Assembly (NCBI RefSeq): GCF_014650595.1
Contig: NZ_BMVG01000008.1
Span: 186,001 to 250,000, forward strand
DNA length: 64,000 nt
Reading direction: 5' to 3'
Source: Streptomyces alanosinicus
GTDB lineage: Bacteria > Actinomycetota > Actinomycetes > Streptomycetales > Streptomycetaceae
In this document: in pieces, positions 1 through 8,674 of the stretch
Numbering within the stretch: the stretch's first letter is position 1
Layout of the letters: each line of letters opens with the position of its first letter
Notes under the pieces: model-generated
Databases searched by the model: none
What the model was told of the DNA's origin: nothing
What the model saw: the letters and a program-made list of their open reading frames with translations, nothing else
Made by a program: the position numbers and the translations under genes

Positions 1-2
1 CG

Positions 3-440
3 GTGTTCTCGACCCTCGACAACCTGCCCGCGTATCTCGACCCGCGGGTGGCGCCGCTGGACTTCGTGGCCTGGCTGGCGTCGTGGGTGGGCGCGGACGA
101 CGACGCCGAGTGGTCCGCGCAGCTGCGCCGGGAGGCGGTGACGCGCGCGGTGGAGCTGCACCGCTGGCGCGGCACCCGGCGCGGCCTGGTCGAGCGGCTG
201 CGGCTCACCCTCGGGGTGAATGCCGATGTCGTCGGCGACGGCGGGGCGGTGTGGTCCCGTACCGCGGGCACCGGGCTGCCGCCGGAGCCGTCCGGCGAGA
301 TGGTGGTCCGGGTGTGGCCGGGCCGCGATCCGCACGTGGACGGGGCCCGGGTCCGGGAGGCCGTCCGGTCCCTGTGCCCGGTGCATGTCTCGTGCCGGGT
401 GGAGATCCTGCCCGGCCCGCCCTCGGGCGAAGGGAGCTGA
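3..440 (+). CDS. Phage tail protein I-like baseplate protein (5' truncated by window)
   Basis: The visible 145 residues match the C-terminal part of the phage tail protein I family (P2 gpI / TIGR02242), a baseplate wedge component of contractile tails. Typical features are the opening block ending in AYLDPR, the LASWVG tryptophans, a helical RREAVTRAVELHRWRGT stretch, and a C-terminal segment with VRVWPG. The reading frame is open to the left edge, so the real start lies outside the window. The stop is 4 nt before the next gene, implying one operon. In Streptomyces such genes normally sit at the end of an extracellular contractile injection system cluster. A prophage remnant is the alternative, but no other phage gene is visible here. 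Family assignment is good; eCIS assignment is inference from lineage and neighbour. Confidence 0.72.
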   Translation: MFSTLDNLPAYLDPRVAPLDFVAWLASWVGADDDAEWSAQLRREAVTRAVELHRWRGTRRGLVERLRLTLGVNADVVGDGGAVWSRTAGTGLPPEPSGEMVVRVWPGRDPHVDGARVREAVRSLCPVHVSCRVEILPGPPSGEGS

Positions 441-444
441 CGTC

Positions 445-1992
445 ATGCGTGCCTGTCCCGTGTGCGGGGCGTCCAACGACCCCGCTGAGGACTTCTGCAG
501 CAACTGCGGCTCGTATCTGGGCTGGTCCGAGGAGGGCTCACGCGGTACGTCCGCGCCGTCGGCAACGCCGGAACCAACACCCGTGTCCACGCCTACGCCT
601 GCGCCTCCGGCGGAGGGCGGACCGGCGGCGGACGACGGACCGCGAGGGCGAGCGCAACCGCAGCCCGATCCGGCACCGGCACCCACGCCGACACCGGCAC
701 CAACACCGGCACCAACGCCTGCGCCTGCGCCTGCGCCTGCGCCTGCGCCCGACGATGACACACCTGCCGGGACGACCGGTGAGCGTCGCGCGGGCCGGGC
801 CGGCGAGATGCCGAGCAGGACTCCCGCGGACGGCGGCACCCGCGACGGGGCCCGCGACAGCCGCGGCAGCGCGGACCGCTCCTCCGCACCCTCCGCACCC
901 TCGGCATCCCCGGACCGCCCCGACGGCGAGCCCCCGGCCCGGCCGTCCGCCTCCGCACAGCCGTCCAGCCCTCCCCCGGCCCCGCCCGCACCGTCATCGG
1001 CCCCCGCACAGCCGCCGGTCACGCCCCCGGCCCGTACACAACCACCCATGACTCCACCGGCTCCCGCACAACCACCCACCACGCCACCGACCCCGCAACC
1101 GAGCCCCTCCCGACCCGACCCCGCGCCACCGCGCGCCGCGCAGCCGGCTCCCGCGCAACCGCGTTCCCCGCAGCCGGCTCCCACGCAACCGCGCGCCGCG
1201 CAGCCTGCTCCCCCGCAGCCCGCGCCCGTGCAGCCGGCGAAGCCGGTCGCGCAGCGTCCGGTCGTACGGCCGGTGGCCGCGTCGGAGGAGGTGGCCGGCG
1301 TGCCGTGCCCGGTGTGCGGCACGCCCAATCCGCCGGAGCGCCGGTTCTGCCGCCGCTGTGCGAGTCCGCTGACCCCGGGGGCGGCCCAGGAGCCGCTGCC
1401 CTGGTGGCGGACGATCTGGCCGTTCCGCCGTCGGGTGCGGGCGGGGTCCGGGCGGTGGATCCGGGTGCTGGTGACGCTGGCGGTGATCCTGGCGCTGTGC
1501 GTGGGCGTGTTCTTCCTGCTGCCCGCCGGGCGCGCCCTGATCGAGGACACCCGGGACAAGCTCGGCGGGGCCAAGGCCGTCACGCCGGTGGGCGTGCACG
1601 CCAGCGGCGAGGTGCCCGGGCATCCGGCGAAGGACACCACGGACGGGCTCAGCAACCGCTTCTGGGGTGCGCCGGGGGCCGGAGCCTCGATCACGTACAC
1701 CTTCGGCAAGCCGTTCCGGCTGGTCGACGTCATCATCACCAACGGCGCGTCGAAGGAGCCCGAGGAGTACGCCCGTCAGGCGCGGGCGCTGCGCATGGAC
1801 ATGGAGGTCACCTCGGCGGACGGCTCGGTGCGCCACAAGGAGATCGACCTCAGCGACAAGGCGGGAGACCAGACCGTCGCGACCGGGATCGACGACGTGG
1901 TGAAGGTGCGGCTGGTGCTGGGCTCGGTCACGGGACTCACCGGGCAGCGGGTGGTCGCGGTCGGCGAGGTGGAGTTCTTCCAGCGGAGCTGA
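445..1992 (+). CDS. Zinc-ribbon, proline-rich, single-pass membrane protein with C-terminal discoidin/NADase-type glycan-binding-like domain
   Basis: The 515-residue protein opens with a zinc ribbon (CPVCGASN...CSNCGS, residues 4-25). A long low-complexity Pro/Ala/Thr/Gln region follows to about residue 280. Then come a second zinc ribbon (CPVCGTPN...CRRCAS), a basic stretch (FRRRVRAGSGR), one transmembrane helix at about 342-365, and a C-terminal beta-rich domain of about 140 residues containing GHPAKDTTDG and FW, resembling NADase-type glycan-binding/F5-8 type C domains. The start ATG is 4 nt after the tail-protein stop, so the pair is probably co-translated. Proteins of this layout are often the last gene of Streptomyces contractile injection clusters, suggesting a membrane-anchored accessory, possibly a tether or firing sensor; that role is inference. 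The linker is encoded by short tandem repeats and may vary in length between strains. Confidence 0.65.
   Translation: MRACPVCGASNDPAEDFCSNCGSYLGWSEEGSRGTSAPSATPEPTPVSTPTPAPPAEGGPAADDGPRGRAQPQPDPAPAPTPTPAPTPAPTPAPAPAPAPAPDDDTPAGTTGERRAGRAGEMPSRTPADGGTRDGARDSRGSADRSSAPSAPSASPDRPDGEPPARPSASAQPSSPPPAPPAPSSAPAQPPVTPPARTQPPMTPPAPAQPPTTPPTPQPSPSRPDPAPPRAAQPAPAQPRSPQPAPTQPRAAQPAPPQPAPVQPAKPVAQRPVVRPVAASEEVAGVPCPVCGTPNPPERRFCRRCASPLTPGAAQEPLPWWRTIWPFRRRVRAGSGRWIRVLVTLAVILALCVGVFFLLPAGRALIEDTRDKLGGAKAVTPVGVHASGEVPGHPAKDTTDGLSNRFWGAPGAGASITYTFGKPFRLVDVIITNGASKEPEEYARQARALRMDMEVTSADGSVRHKEIDLSDKAGDQTVATGIDDVVKVRLVLGSVTGLTGQRVVAVGEVEFFQRS
666..760 (+). repeat. In-frame short tandem repeats (Pro-Thr/Pro-Ala linker)
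   Basis: Imperfect 12-nt units (CCGGCACCAACA type) run into perfect GCCTGC hexamers. They encode alternating Pro-Thr and Pro-Ala in the linker of the zinc-ribbon protein. A second repetitive block at about 1130-1240 encodes QPAPAQPR-like units. Such arrays are prone to slippage in multiples of six. Confidence 0.8.
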
Positions 1993-2022
1993 ACATCCGG
2001 TCGGCAGGGGAAGGCGGTACAG

Positions 2023-2053
2023 GTGAACTCCGCGCCATTGACGCGGAGTTCAC
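2023..2053. terminator. Bidirectional hairpin terminator
   Basis: Perfect 12-bp inverted repeat: GTGAACTCCGCG at 2023-2034 and its complement at 2042-2053, with a 7-nt loop. It lies between the convergent zinc-ribbon gene (stop 1992) and the GDSL hydrolase gene (stop 2084). There is no clear T-run, as is common in Streptomyces. Confidence 0.75.
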
Positions 2054-2083
2054 CGATCCGTGCGCTCTCCTTGACGTACGGCC

Positions 2084-2956
2084 TCAGCCGAGGCCGAGGA
2101 CGCTCATGGTCTGCTCGGCCATGCGCTGCTCGCCGAGCGCGTTCGGGTGGACGGGCACGATGTTCGTCCCGAAGAGGAGCGGCTCGATCCAACGGGTGCC
2201 GACGGCCTGGCACGCGTCGTGCCCGGCGGACACCTGGGAGAAGTCGACGTACGTCGCCCCGGTCTCCTCGGCGGCGCGCTGGACCACGGCGTTGAGGTGT
2301 GCCTGCAGGGCGTGCAGATACGGCACGTCGTCGGTGGCGACCGGGAGTTGGGCGAAGCAGGACGGGTCGGCCTTGGCGGGGGTGATCCACGGGTATCCGA
2401 GCACCGCCACGCGCGCCCCGGGCGCCTTGTCCCGTACGGCGTTCAGCGCGCTCTTCAGCGCGGGGTAGGTGTTCGTGTCGATGGCGTCGTCGAAGGTGCT
2501 GCCGTACATGTCCTTGCAGGGGCTGCCGTGGCCTGCGGTGAGGACGCCCGCGGTGCCGCAGGCCAGCATGGCGTTGACGAAGGTGCCGTTGTCGTTGCCG
2601 CCGATGGTGAGCGTCACCAGGTCGGTGTCCTCGGTGACGGCGTCCGTCTGCGGGGCGAGTCCGGGGTACTGGGACGCGGTGAAGTCCTTGGTCTGGGCGG
2701 CGCCGCAGGTGACGTCCGTCAGCTGGGCGCCGGTGCGGGCGGCGATGACATGGGGGTAGTCGGCCGTGGAGCGCAGACAGATCAGGTTGCTCGTGTCAAC
2801 GGGCAACACACCTGAGCCGGCGCTGTAACTGTCGCCGAGGGCGGCGTAGTTCAGGGGTGTGGCGGCCTGGGCGGGCGCGGCGGTGAGGCCGAGGGTCAGT
2901 GCCCCGGCGAGGGCGGAGGTCGCCGCGACGGCGCGGCGCAGGACGGATGTGGGCAT
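2084..2956 (-). CDS. Secreted SGNH/GDSL-family hydrolase
   Basis: The 290-residue protein has a Sec signal peptide: basic VLRR, a hydrophobic Ala/Leu core and an AQA-A cleavage site near residue 31. The nucleophile block GDSYSAGSG (Ser43) follows, then the oxyanion block GGND at 119-122 and a C-terminal HPNALGEQ block (His near 270) completing the catalytic site. This is the single-domain secreted lipase/esterase family common in Streptomyces, acting on esters outside the cell. Six cysteines fit a disulfide-stabilised secreted fold. It is transcribed alone, convergent with the upstream gene and divergent from the epimerase at 3308. The exact substrate cannot be read from sequence. Confidence 0.88.
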   Translation of the reverse strand: MPTSVLRRAVAATSALAGALTLGLTAAPAQAATPLNYAALGDSYSAGSGVLPVDTSNLICLRSTADYPHVIAARTGAQLTDVTCGAAQTKDFTASQYPGLAPQTDAVTEDTDLVTLTIGGNDNGTFVNAMLACGTAGVLTAGHGSPCKDMYGSTFDDAIDTNTYPALKSALNAVRDKAPGARVAVLGYPWITPAKADPSCFAQLPVATDDVPYLHALQAHLNAVVQRAAEETGATYVDFSQVSAGHDACQAVGTRWIEPLLFGTNIVPVHPNALGEQRMAEQTMSVLGLG

Positions 2957-3104
2957 GGGAAGGTGCTCTCTTTTCTCGGGGTGGGGACACGGAGCAGGCG
3001 GGCATGGCGGTGCCCGCGCTGGTACTGGTGCGCGAGAAAGCGGCGGCTCAGAGCAGAAAGAGGTGCAGGTGCATGGGGGTTACTTCAGGGTTCTACTGAT
3101 AGGT

Positions 3105-3133
3105 AATGTGCGGGTGCGGCACTGTGGAGTCAA
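3105..3133 (-). promoter_or_regulatory. Candidate promoter of the GDSL hydrolase
   Basis: On the minus strand a -35-like TTGACT (3128-3133) and a -10-like CACATT (3105-3110) are separated by exactly 17 nt. This leaves a leader of roughly 140 nt to the ATG at 2956. The -35 overlaps the dyad GTCAAC-GTT-GTTGAC (3129-3143), which could be an operator. The rest of the 351-bp gap 2957-3307 shows only this element and the leaderless promoter of the epimerase at its right end. Confidence 0.4.
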
Positions 3134-3295
3134 CGTTGTTGACGAAGATTCTTGAAGCGCCCACGGCATTCAGGGGTCAACGCCCGTGCCGTAGGGGTGG
3201 GCAGGGACCGCCGGCCGCACGCCTCCGCGGGCGCCCGGCTCTTACGGAGTCATGACGTGCCGGTCGCGTCGCCCTGTGCGCGGATGCTCCGCGGC

Positions 3296-3301
3296 TAGCG
3301 T
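3296..3301 (+). promoter_or_regulatory. -10 element TAGCGT, leaderless start of the epimerase
   Basis: TAGCGT ends 6 nt before the ATG at 3308 and there is no ribosome binding site, the arrangement expected for a leaderless Streptomyces transcript. Confidence 0.5.
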
Positions 3302-3307
3302 GAAGCC

Positions 3308-4300
3308 ATGCGTGTACTGGTCACCGGCGGTGCCGGGTTCATCGGGTCCCATGTGGTCGAGGCGCTCCGCGCGAGCGGGCACGAGCCGCTCGTGTACGAC
3401 GTCCGGGAGGACCCCGGCGCGGATGTGCGCAATCCGGCGGCCGTCGCCCGTGCGCTGGCCGGGGTGGACGCGGTCTGCCACCAGGCGGCGATGGTCGGAC
3501 TCGGCAACGGGGTCGCCGACGCGGCGGAGTACGTCTCCCGCAACGACCTGGGCACGGCCGTGCTGGTCGCGGCCATGGCGGAGGCGAGGGTGCGGCGCCT
3601 GGTGCTCGCGGGTTCGATGGTGGTCTACGGCGAGGGCCGGTACACGTGTCCGCGGCACGGGGTCGTACGCCCCGGCCCCCGTGCCGTCGCCGACCTGGAC
3701 GCGGGCCGGTTCGAGCCGTCCTGCCCGCACTGCGGCGCGGAACTGCGCCCCGGTCTGGTCGGCGAGGACGCCCCGGCCGATCCCCGTAACGTCTACGCGG
3801 CGACCAAGCTGGCCCAGGAACATCTGGCCGCGGCCTGGGCCCGCGGCACGGGCGGATCGGCGGTGTCCCTGCGCTACCACAACGTGTACGGCCCCCGGAT
3901 GCCCCGCGACACCCCGTACGCCGGCGTCGCGTCCTTCTTCCGCTCGGCACTCGCGCGCGGCGAGGCCCCGCGGGTGTTCGAGGACGGGCGGCAGCGGCGG
4001 GACTTCGTACATGTGCGGGACGTGGCGGAGGCGAACGTGGCGGCACTGGAGTCGCCGGCCGCCCCGGGCGTCCTCATCGCGTACAACACCGGCAGCGGCC
4101 AGCCCCGTACGGTCGGCGAGATGGCGCACGCCCTCGCCGACGCGTACGGCGGTCCGTCGCCCGTGGTCACCGGCGAGTACCGGCTGGGCGACGTACGGCA
4201 CATCACCGCGGACTCGGCCCGGCTCCGCGCCGACCTCGGGTGGCAGCCCCAGGTCGGATTCGCCGAGGGGATGCGGGAGTTCGCGCGCAACACGCCCTAG
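3308..4300 (+). CDS. NAD-dependent epimerase/dehydratase (extended SDR)
   Basis: The 330-residue protein starts with the Rossmann motif GGAGFIG (residues 7-13). The extended-SDR active site Tyr163-x3-Lys167 (NVYAATK) is present. Between about residues 116 and 150 there is a cysteine-containing insertion (YTCPRHG ... CPHCGAEL) that could bind zinc and is not part of the core SDR fold. Such enzymes epimerise or dehydrate nucleotide sugars. The neighbours (glycosyltransferase 2, DUF2064 protein, methyltransferase) support a glycan or glycolipid pathway, but the substrate is unknown. The gene appears leaderless. Its last 4 nt overlap the end of the convergent histidine kinase gene. Confidence 0.85.
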   Translation: MRVLVTGGAGFIGSHVVEALRASGHEPLVYDVREDPGADVRNPAAVARALAGVDAVCHQAAMVGLGNGVADAAEYVSRNDLGTAVLVAAMAEARVRRLVLAGSMVVYGEGRYTCPRHGVVRPGPRAVADLDAGRFEPSCPHCGAELRPGLVGEDAPADPRNVYAATKLAQEHLAAAWARGTGGSAVSLRYHNVYGPRMPRDTPYAGVASFFRSALARGEAPRVFEDGRQRRDFVHVRDVAEANVAALESPAAPGVLIAYNTGSGQPRTVGEMAHALADAYGGPSPVVTGEYRLGDVRHITADSARLRADLGWQPQVGFAEGMREFARNTP

Positions 4301-5406
4301 GACGCCGCGGGCAGCCGGACCTCGAAGCGGCAGCCGCCGGGGATGTTGTGGACGCTCGCCCGTCCCTGGTGGGCCTCGACGATGCCGCGGACGATGGCCA
4401 GGCCGAGGCCCGCGCCCGCCGGCGGGGTGCGGGCGTCGGTGCCGCGCCAGCCGGTGTCGAAGACGCGGGGCAGGTCCTCCTCGGGGATGCCGCCGCAGCC
4501 GTCGGTGACCGACAGGACCACCGCGTCGTCGGTGCGTTCGGCGGCGATCGCCACGGTGCCGTCCGGCGGGGTGCGGCGGATGGCGTTGACCAGGAGGTTG
4601 CCGAGGACGCGGGTCATCTCCTTGGCGTCCACCTCCACGGGCACGCGTGCGACGCTGTCGCCCACCAGCCGTACCCCGTGTTCCCGGGCGAGCGGGTCGG
4701 CGCCCGCGAGTGCGTCGCCGATCAGGTCGTACAGGGAGATCCGGGAGGGGCTCAGCGGCAGGGTGCCCGCGTGGATGCGGGAGAGTTCGAAGAGGTCGCC
4801 GACCATGTCGTTGAGGCGTTCGACCTCGGTGCGGATCTGTTTGAGGTAGCGGTCGGGGTCCGTCGCCACGCCGTCCTCCAGCGCCTCCGACATGGCCCGC
4901 AGTCCGGCCAGCGGGGTGCGCAGATCGTGCGAGATCCAGGCGACCAGTTCGCGCCGGGACTTCTCCAACGCCCGCTCCCGCTCCCGGGATTCGGCGAGCC
5001 GGGCGCTGGTGGTGGCCAGCTCGCGGCTGAGGGCGTCCAGTTCGGCGGTGGCGGGGACGTGCGGGGCGGCGAAGGCACCGGCGTCACCGAAGGAGCGGGC
5101 GGCGGCGGTGAGTTCACGGCTGCGGGCGACGACCCAGCGCCCGAGGAGCAGTGCGGTGACCAGGGAGACCACGGCCGCCATCGCGACGACGGTGGTGACC
5201 ACCGTGAGGTCGTGCGAGGACAGGAACATCGCCCAGGCAACGGCGAGCGTACCGGCGAGCATCGCGCCGACGGCGACCGCCGCGACGACGGCGACGGAGG
5301 CGGTCAGCGAGCGGCGCCGGATCAGGCGCAACAGGCCGGCTCCCATGAGCCCGGCGGCCGCGGCGCCGGCGAACGCGTACAGGGCGATGAGCAGGGTGTC
5401 ACGCAT
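4297..5406 (-). CDS. Two-component sensor histidine kinase
   Basis: The 369-residue kinase has two N-terminal membrane helices with a very short external loop (about residues 5-22 and 38-90), a HAMP-like linker, a HisKA domain with the phospho-acceptor His near residue 160 (ISHDLRTPL), and a C-terminal ATPase with N box (NLLVNAIRRTP), G1 (DGCGGIP) and G2 (GAGLGLAIV) motifs. It is the partner of the OmpR-type regulator 2 nt upstream (stop of regulator to start of kinase), so the two are cotranscribed. The small sensor region suggests it senses membrane or envelope state; the signal is unknown. Confidence 0.92.
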   Translation of the reverse strand: MRDTLLIALYAFAGAAAAGLMGAGLLRLIRRRSLTASVAVVAAVAVGAMLAGTLAVAWAMFLSSHDLTVVTTVVAMAAVVSLVTALLLGRWVVARSRELTAAARSFGDAGAFAAPHVPATAELDALSRELATTSARLAESRERERALEKSRRELVAWISHDLRTPLAGLRAMSEALEDGVATDPDRYLKQIRTEVERLNDMVGDLFELSRIHAGTLPLSPSRISLYDLIGDALAGADPLAREHGVRLVGDSVARVPVEVDAKEMTRVLGNLLVNAIRRTPPDGTVAIAAERTDDAVVLSVTDGCGGIPEEDLPRVFDTGWRGTDARTPPAGAGLGLAIVRGIVEAHQGRASVHNIPGGCRFEVRLPAAS

Positions 5407-5408
5407 GG

Positions 5409-6143
<735 letters not shown>

Positions 6144-6243
6144 GCCTCAAGCGTCCCACCCCCGGGCGCGGCGGTGGCGCGCCGCGGCCCCGGCGTCCGC
6201 GTTTCGTAAGGACCGAGAGTCCGATATGCCCGATTGTCGTTCG

Positions 6244-6249
6244 TAGGGT
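6244..6249 (+). promoter_or_regulatory. -10 element TAGGGT in front of the glycosyltransferase
   Basis: TAGGGT overlaps an upstream in-frame GTG (6248) and lies 7 nt before the GTG at 6257. This argues that the downstream GTG is the true, leaderless start. Confidence 0.45.
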
Positions 6250-6256
6250 GAGAACC

Positions 6257-6949
6257 GTGACGACCACTTCCACGGACGTCGACGTGGTGCTGCCCTGCCT
6301 GGACGAGGCCGAGGCCCTGCCCTGGGTGCTCGGCCGGATTCCGGCCGGCTGGCGCGCTCTCGTCGTCGACAACGGTTCCACCGACGGCTCCCCCGACATC
6401 GCCCGCGCGCTCGGCGCGACGGTGGTGCACGAGCCGCGGCGCGGCTTCGGTGCCGCCTGCCACGCGGGGCTGACCGCGGCCACGAGCGACATCGTGTGCT
6501 TCTGCGACTGCGACGCCTCCCTCGATCCCGCGCTGCTCGTTCCCTTCGTGCAAGAGATCCAGGACGGCGCGGCCGATCTGGTGCTCGGCCGGCGGCGCCC
6601 GCAGGGCCGGGGCGCCTGGCCCGCGCATGCCCGGGCGGGCAATCTGGCGCTGGCCCGCATGCTGCGCCGCCGTACCGGGCTGCGCCTGCACGACCTGGGC
6701 CCGCTGCGCGCCGCCCGCCGCGAGCCGTTGCTCGCGCTGGGCCTCACCGACCGGCGCAGCGGCTATCCGCTGCAGATGGTCGTCCGCGCGGCCGACGCCG
6801 GCTGGCGCGTCACCGAGCACGACGTGCCCTACCGGCCGCGCACCGGCGCCTCCAAGGTGACGGGCACCTGGCGCGGCACCTGGCAGGCGGTGCGGGACAT
6901 GAGCCGCGTGCTGGCCGAGGCCCCTGCGGGCAGGGAGCTCGTACGGTGA
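6257..6949 (+). CDS. Family 2 glycosyltransferase
   Basis: The 230-residue cytoplasmic GT2 enzyme has the GT-A nucleotide-binding start (DVVLPCLDEAEALPW), the DNGSTDGS loop and the metal-binding FCDCDASLDP (DxD-like) motif. It lacks C-terminal membrane helices, so it resembles the DPM/UPP-type soluble transferases. I prefer the GTG at 6257 over 6248 because a -10-like TAGGGT overlaps 6248. Its stop overlaps the start of the DUF2064 gene (GTGA), and that gene overlaps the methyltransferase (ATGA): a three-gene translationally coupled chain. Acceptor and sugar donor are unknown. Confidence 0.85.
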   Translation: MTTTSTDVDVVLPCLDEAEALPWVLGRIPAGWRALVVDNGSTDGSPDIARALGATVVHEPRRGFGAACHAGLTAATSDIVCFCDCDASLDPALLVPFVQEIQDGAADLVLGRRRPQGRGAWPAHARAGNLALARMLRRRTGLRLHDLGPLRAARREPLLALGLTDRRSGYPLQMVVRAADAGWRVTEHDVPYRPRTGASKVTGTWRGTWQAVRDMSRVLAEAPAGRELVR

Positions 6950-7563
6950 CCGCGCTTCTCGTCATCGCCAAGGAACCGCTCCCGGGACGGGTCAAGACCC
7001 GCCTCACCCCGCCGTTCACCCCGCGCGAGGCGGCCGGCCTCGCGGCGGCGGCGCTCGCCGACACCCTGCACGCGGTGGCGGCGGCTCCGGCGACCCGGCG
7101 TGTGCTCGTCCTCGACGGGGCGCCGGGCCCCTGGCTGCCGCCCGGCTTCGAGGTGCTGCCGCAGTGCGCGGGCGGGCTGGACGAGCGGCTGGCGGACGCC
7201 TTCGCCCACTGCTCCGGCCCCGCGCTGCTCATCGGCATGGACACCCCGCAGGTGACGCCGGAGCTGCTCAGTGTGGACTTCGCGGACTGCGACGCGTATC
7301 TGGGTCCCGCCGAGGACGGCGGCTTCTGGGCCCTGGGGCTGGCCGAGCCCGATCCCGCGCTGCTGCGCGGCGTGCCCATGTCGACGGCCGAGACCGGGGC
7401 GGTGCAGCGGGACCGGCTGCTGGCCGCCGGGCTGCGGGTGCGCGAGCTGCCCCGGCTGCGGGACGTCGACACCGCCGCCGACGCCCGCGCCGTCGCCGCG
7501 CTCGCCCCGCACGGGCGGTTCGCCGCCCGGCTGGCCCGCTGTACGACGGCCGGCACACGATGA
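6946..7563 (+). CDS. DUF2064 / TIGR04282-family glycosyltransferase-like protein
   Basis: This 205-residue protein has the nucleotidyl/glycosyltransferase A fold of TIGR04282, with IAKEPLPGRVKTRL at the N-terminus, the IGMDTPQVT (DxP) motif near residue 100 and a GPAEDGGFWALGL signature. Members are related to CofC and to arsenosugar-biosynthesis proteins. They occur in Streptomyces next to a GT2 enzyme, as here, so it may make or transfer an activated sugar or phosphate-containing group in the same pathway. The start GTG overlaps the previous stop by 4 nt. Confidence 0.82.
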   Translation: MTALLVIAKEPLPGRVKTRLTPPFTPREAAGLAAAALADTLHAVAAAPATRRVLVLDGAPGPWLPPGFEVLPQCAGGLDERLADAFAHCSGPALLIGMDTPQVTPELLSVDFADCDAYLGPAEDGGFWALGLAEPDPALLRGVPMSTAETGAVQRDRLLAAGLRVRELPRLRDVDTAADARAVAALAPHGRFAARLARCTTAGTR

Positions 7564-8324
7564 GCAGCCCGACCGCCACCCGTGCCGCCTGGGCGGCCGC
7601 CGACCCGTACGCGACCGCGCTGCGCACCGGCCGTGGCCCGCTGTTCCTGCGCCGTGCCGACGGCTGGCTGCTGCCGCTGGAGGTGGAGCGCTGGTGCGCC
7701 GGCGCGGACGCCGTGGACCGGGCGGTGCTGGACCGCTGCGAGGGCGCCGTCCTGGACGTCGGCTGCGGCCCCGGCCGGCTGGTGGCGGAACTCGCCGCCC
7801 GCGGCCGTACCGTGCTCGGCGTCGATGTCAGCGAGGCCGCCGTCGACCACACGGTCGGGCTCGGCGGGCAGGCGCTGCGGCGTTCGGTCTTCGAGCCGTT
7901 GCCCGGCGAGGGCCGCTGGGACACCGTGCTGCTCATGGACGGCAACATCGGTATCGGCGGGGAGCCGTCCGCGCTGCTCCAGCGGGTGGCGGCGCTGCTG
8001 CGTCCCGGTGGTCTGCTGATCGCCGAGACCGTGCCGGGGCATGTGGACGAACGCGCCCGGGTCCAGGTCGTCGACACGATCGGCGCGCCCGAGGACACCG
8101 GTGCCCGCTTCCCCTGGGCGCGCCTCGGCACCGCGGCCCTGCTGCGCTACGCACGCAGGGCCGGCTGGCGGCCCGTCGCTCAGTGGGACGCGGGCGGCCG
8201 GTGCTTCGCCGCCCTGCGCAGCCGCCAGGCCAGCAGCAGCGCCGAGCCCCCGAAGAGTACGGCGCTGATCAGCAGCCAGCGGGTGAGGAAGCCGTCCGGG
8301 GACAGGTTCGTGGCCGACCGGTAG
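7560..8324 (+). CDS. Class I SAM-dependent methyltransferase
   Basis: The 254-residue protein has the SAM-binding motif I VLDVGCGPGRLVAELA and an acidic end of strand 2 (GVDVSEAAV), followed by LLMDGNIGIGG and a C-terminal Rossmann half. It is the third member of the coupled GT2/DUF2064/methyltransferase chain and probably decorates the product. The last roughly 145 nt overlap the 3' end of the convergent membrane-protein gene. The final ~40 residues (after CFAALRS) look low-quality and may be only run-through of the frame, so the functional domain probably ends near residue 220. Confidence 0.82.
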   Translation: MSSPTATRAAWAAADPYATALRTGRGPLFLRRADGWLLPLEVERWCAGADAVDRAVLDRCEGAVLDVGCGPGRLVAELAARGRTVLGVDVSEAAVDHTVGLGGQALRRSVFEPLPGEGRWDTVLLMDGNIGIGGEPSALLQRVAALLRPGGLLIAETVPGHVDERARVQVVDTIGAPEDTGARFPWARLGTAALLRYARRAGWRPVAQWDAGGRCFAALRSRQASSSAEPPKSTALISSQRVRKPSGDRFVADR

Positions 8325-8674
8325 GGCTCGTCCACCATCCCGCTGATCAGCGGGAACCAGACGAGCAGGAGCAGCCCGGACAGCATCGCCGGGACGCGCG
8401 CGTACAGCGTCCAGCCGCGCCGTCCGGCCGCCCCCAGGCCGCGGGTGACCGCACGGTCGGCCAGCGAGTACAGCGGCACCAGGACGAGGTCGTGCAGCAG
8501 GGCGGCGCCCACGATCCACAGCGCCACCCCGAGCCGGTCGCCGGCGAGCAGCCGGATCCCGGCGTAGGCGGCGAGCGCGAACGAGCAGGCGAGCAGCAGC
8601 AGTTGGAGGGGGCTGCCGAGGGGCATGCGGCGCGGCCGCCGCAGAACGGAACCCAGAGGTACACGGTGCGGCAT
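8180..8674 (-). CDS. Four-helix integral membrane protein of unknown function
   Basis: This 164-residue protein has four hydrophobic segments (about 20-40, 48-70, 88-108, 130-152) and a basic C-terminal tail. The ATG (8672-8674) overlaps by 1 nt the stop of the upstream molybdopterin oxidoreductase, so the two are co-translated. It may be a membrane partner of that enzyme. I do not recognise a named family. Confidence 0.7.
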   Translation of the reverse strand: MPHRVPLGSVLRRPRRMPLGSPLQLLLLACSFALAAYAGIRLLAGDRLGVALWIVGAALLHDLVLVPLYSLADRAVTRGLGAAGRRGWTLYARVPAMLSGLLLLVWFPLISGMVDEPYRSATNLSPDGFLTRWLLISAVLFGGSALLLAWRLRRAAKHRPPASH

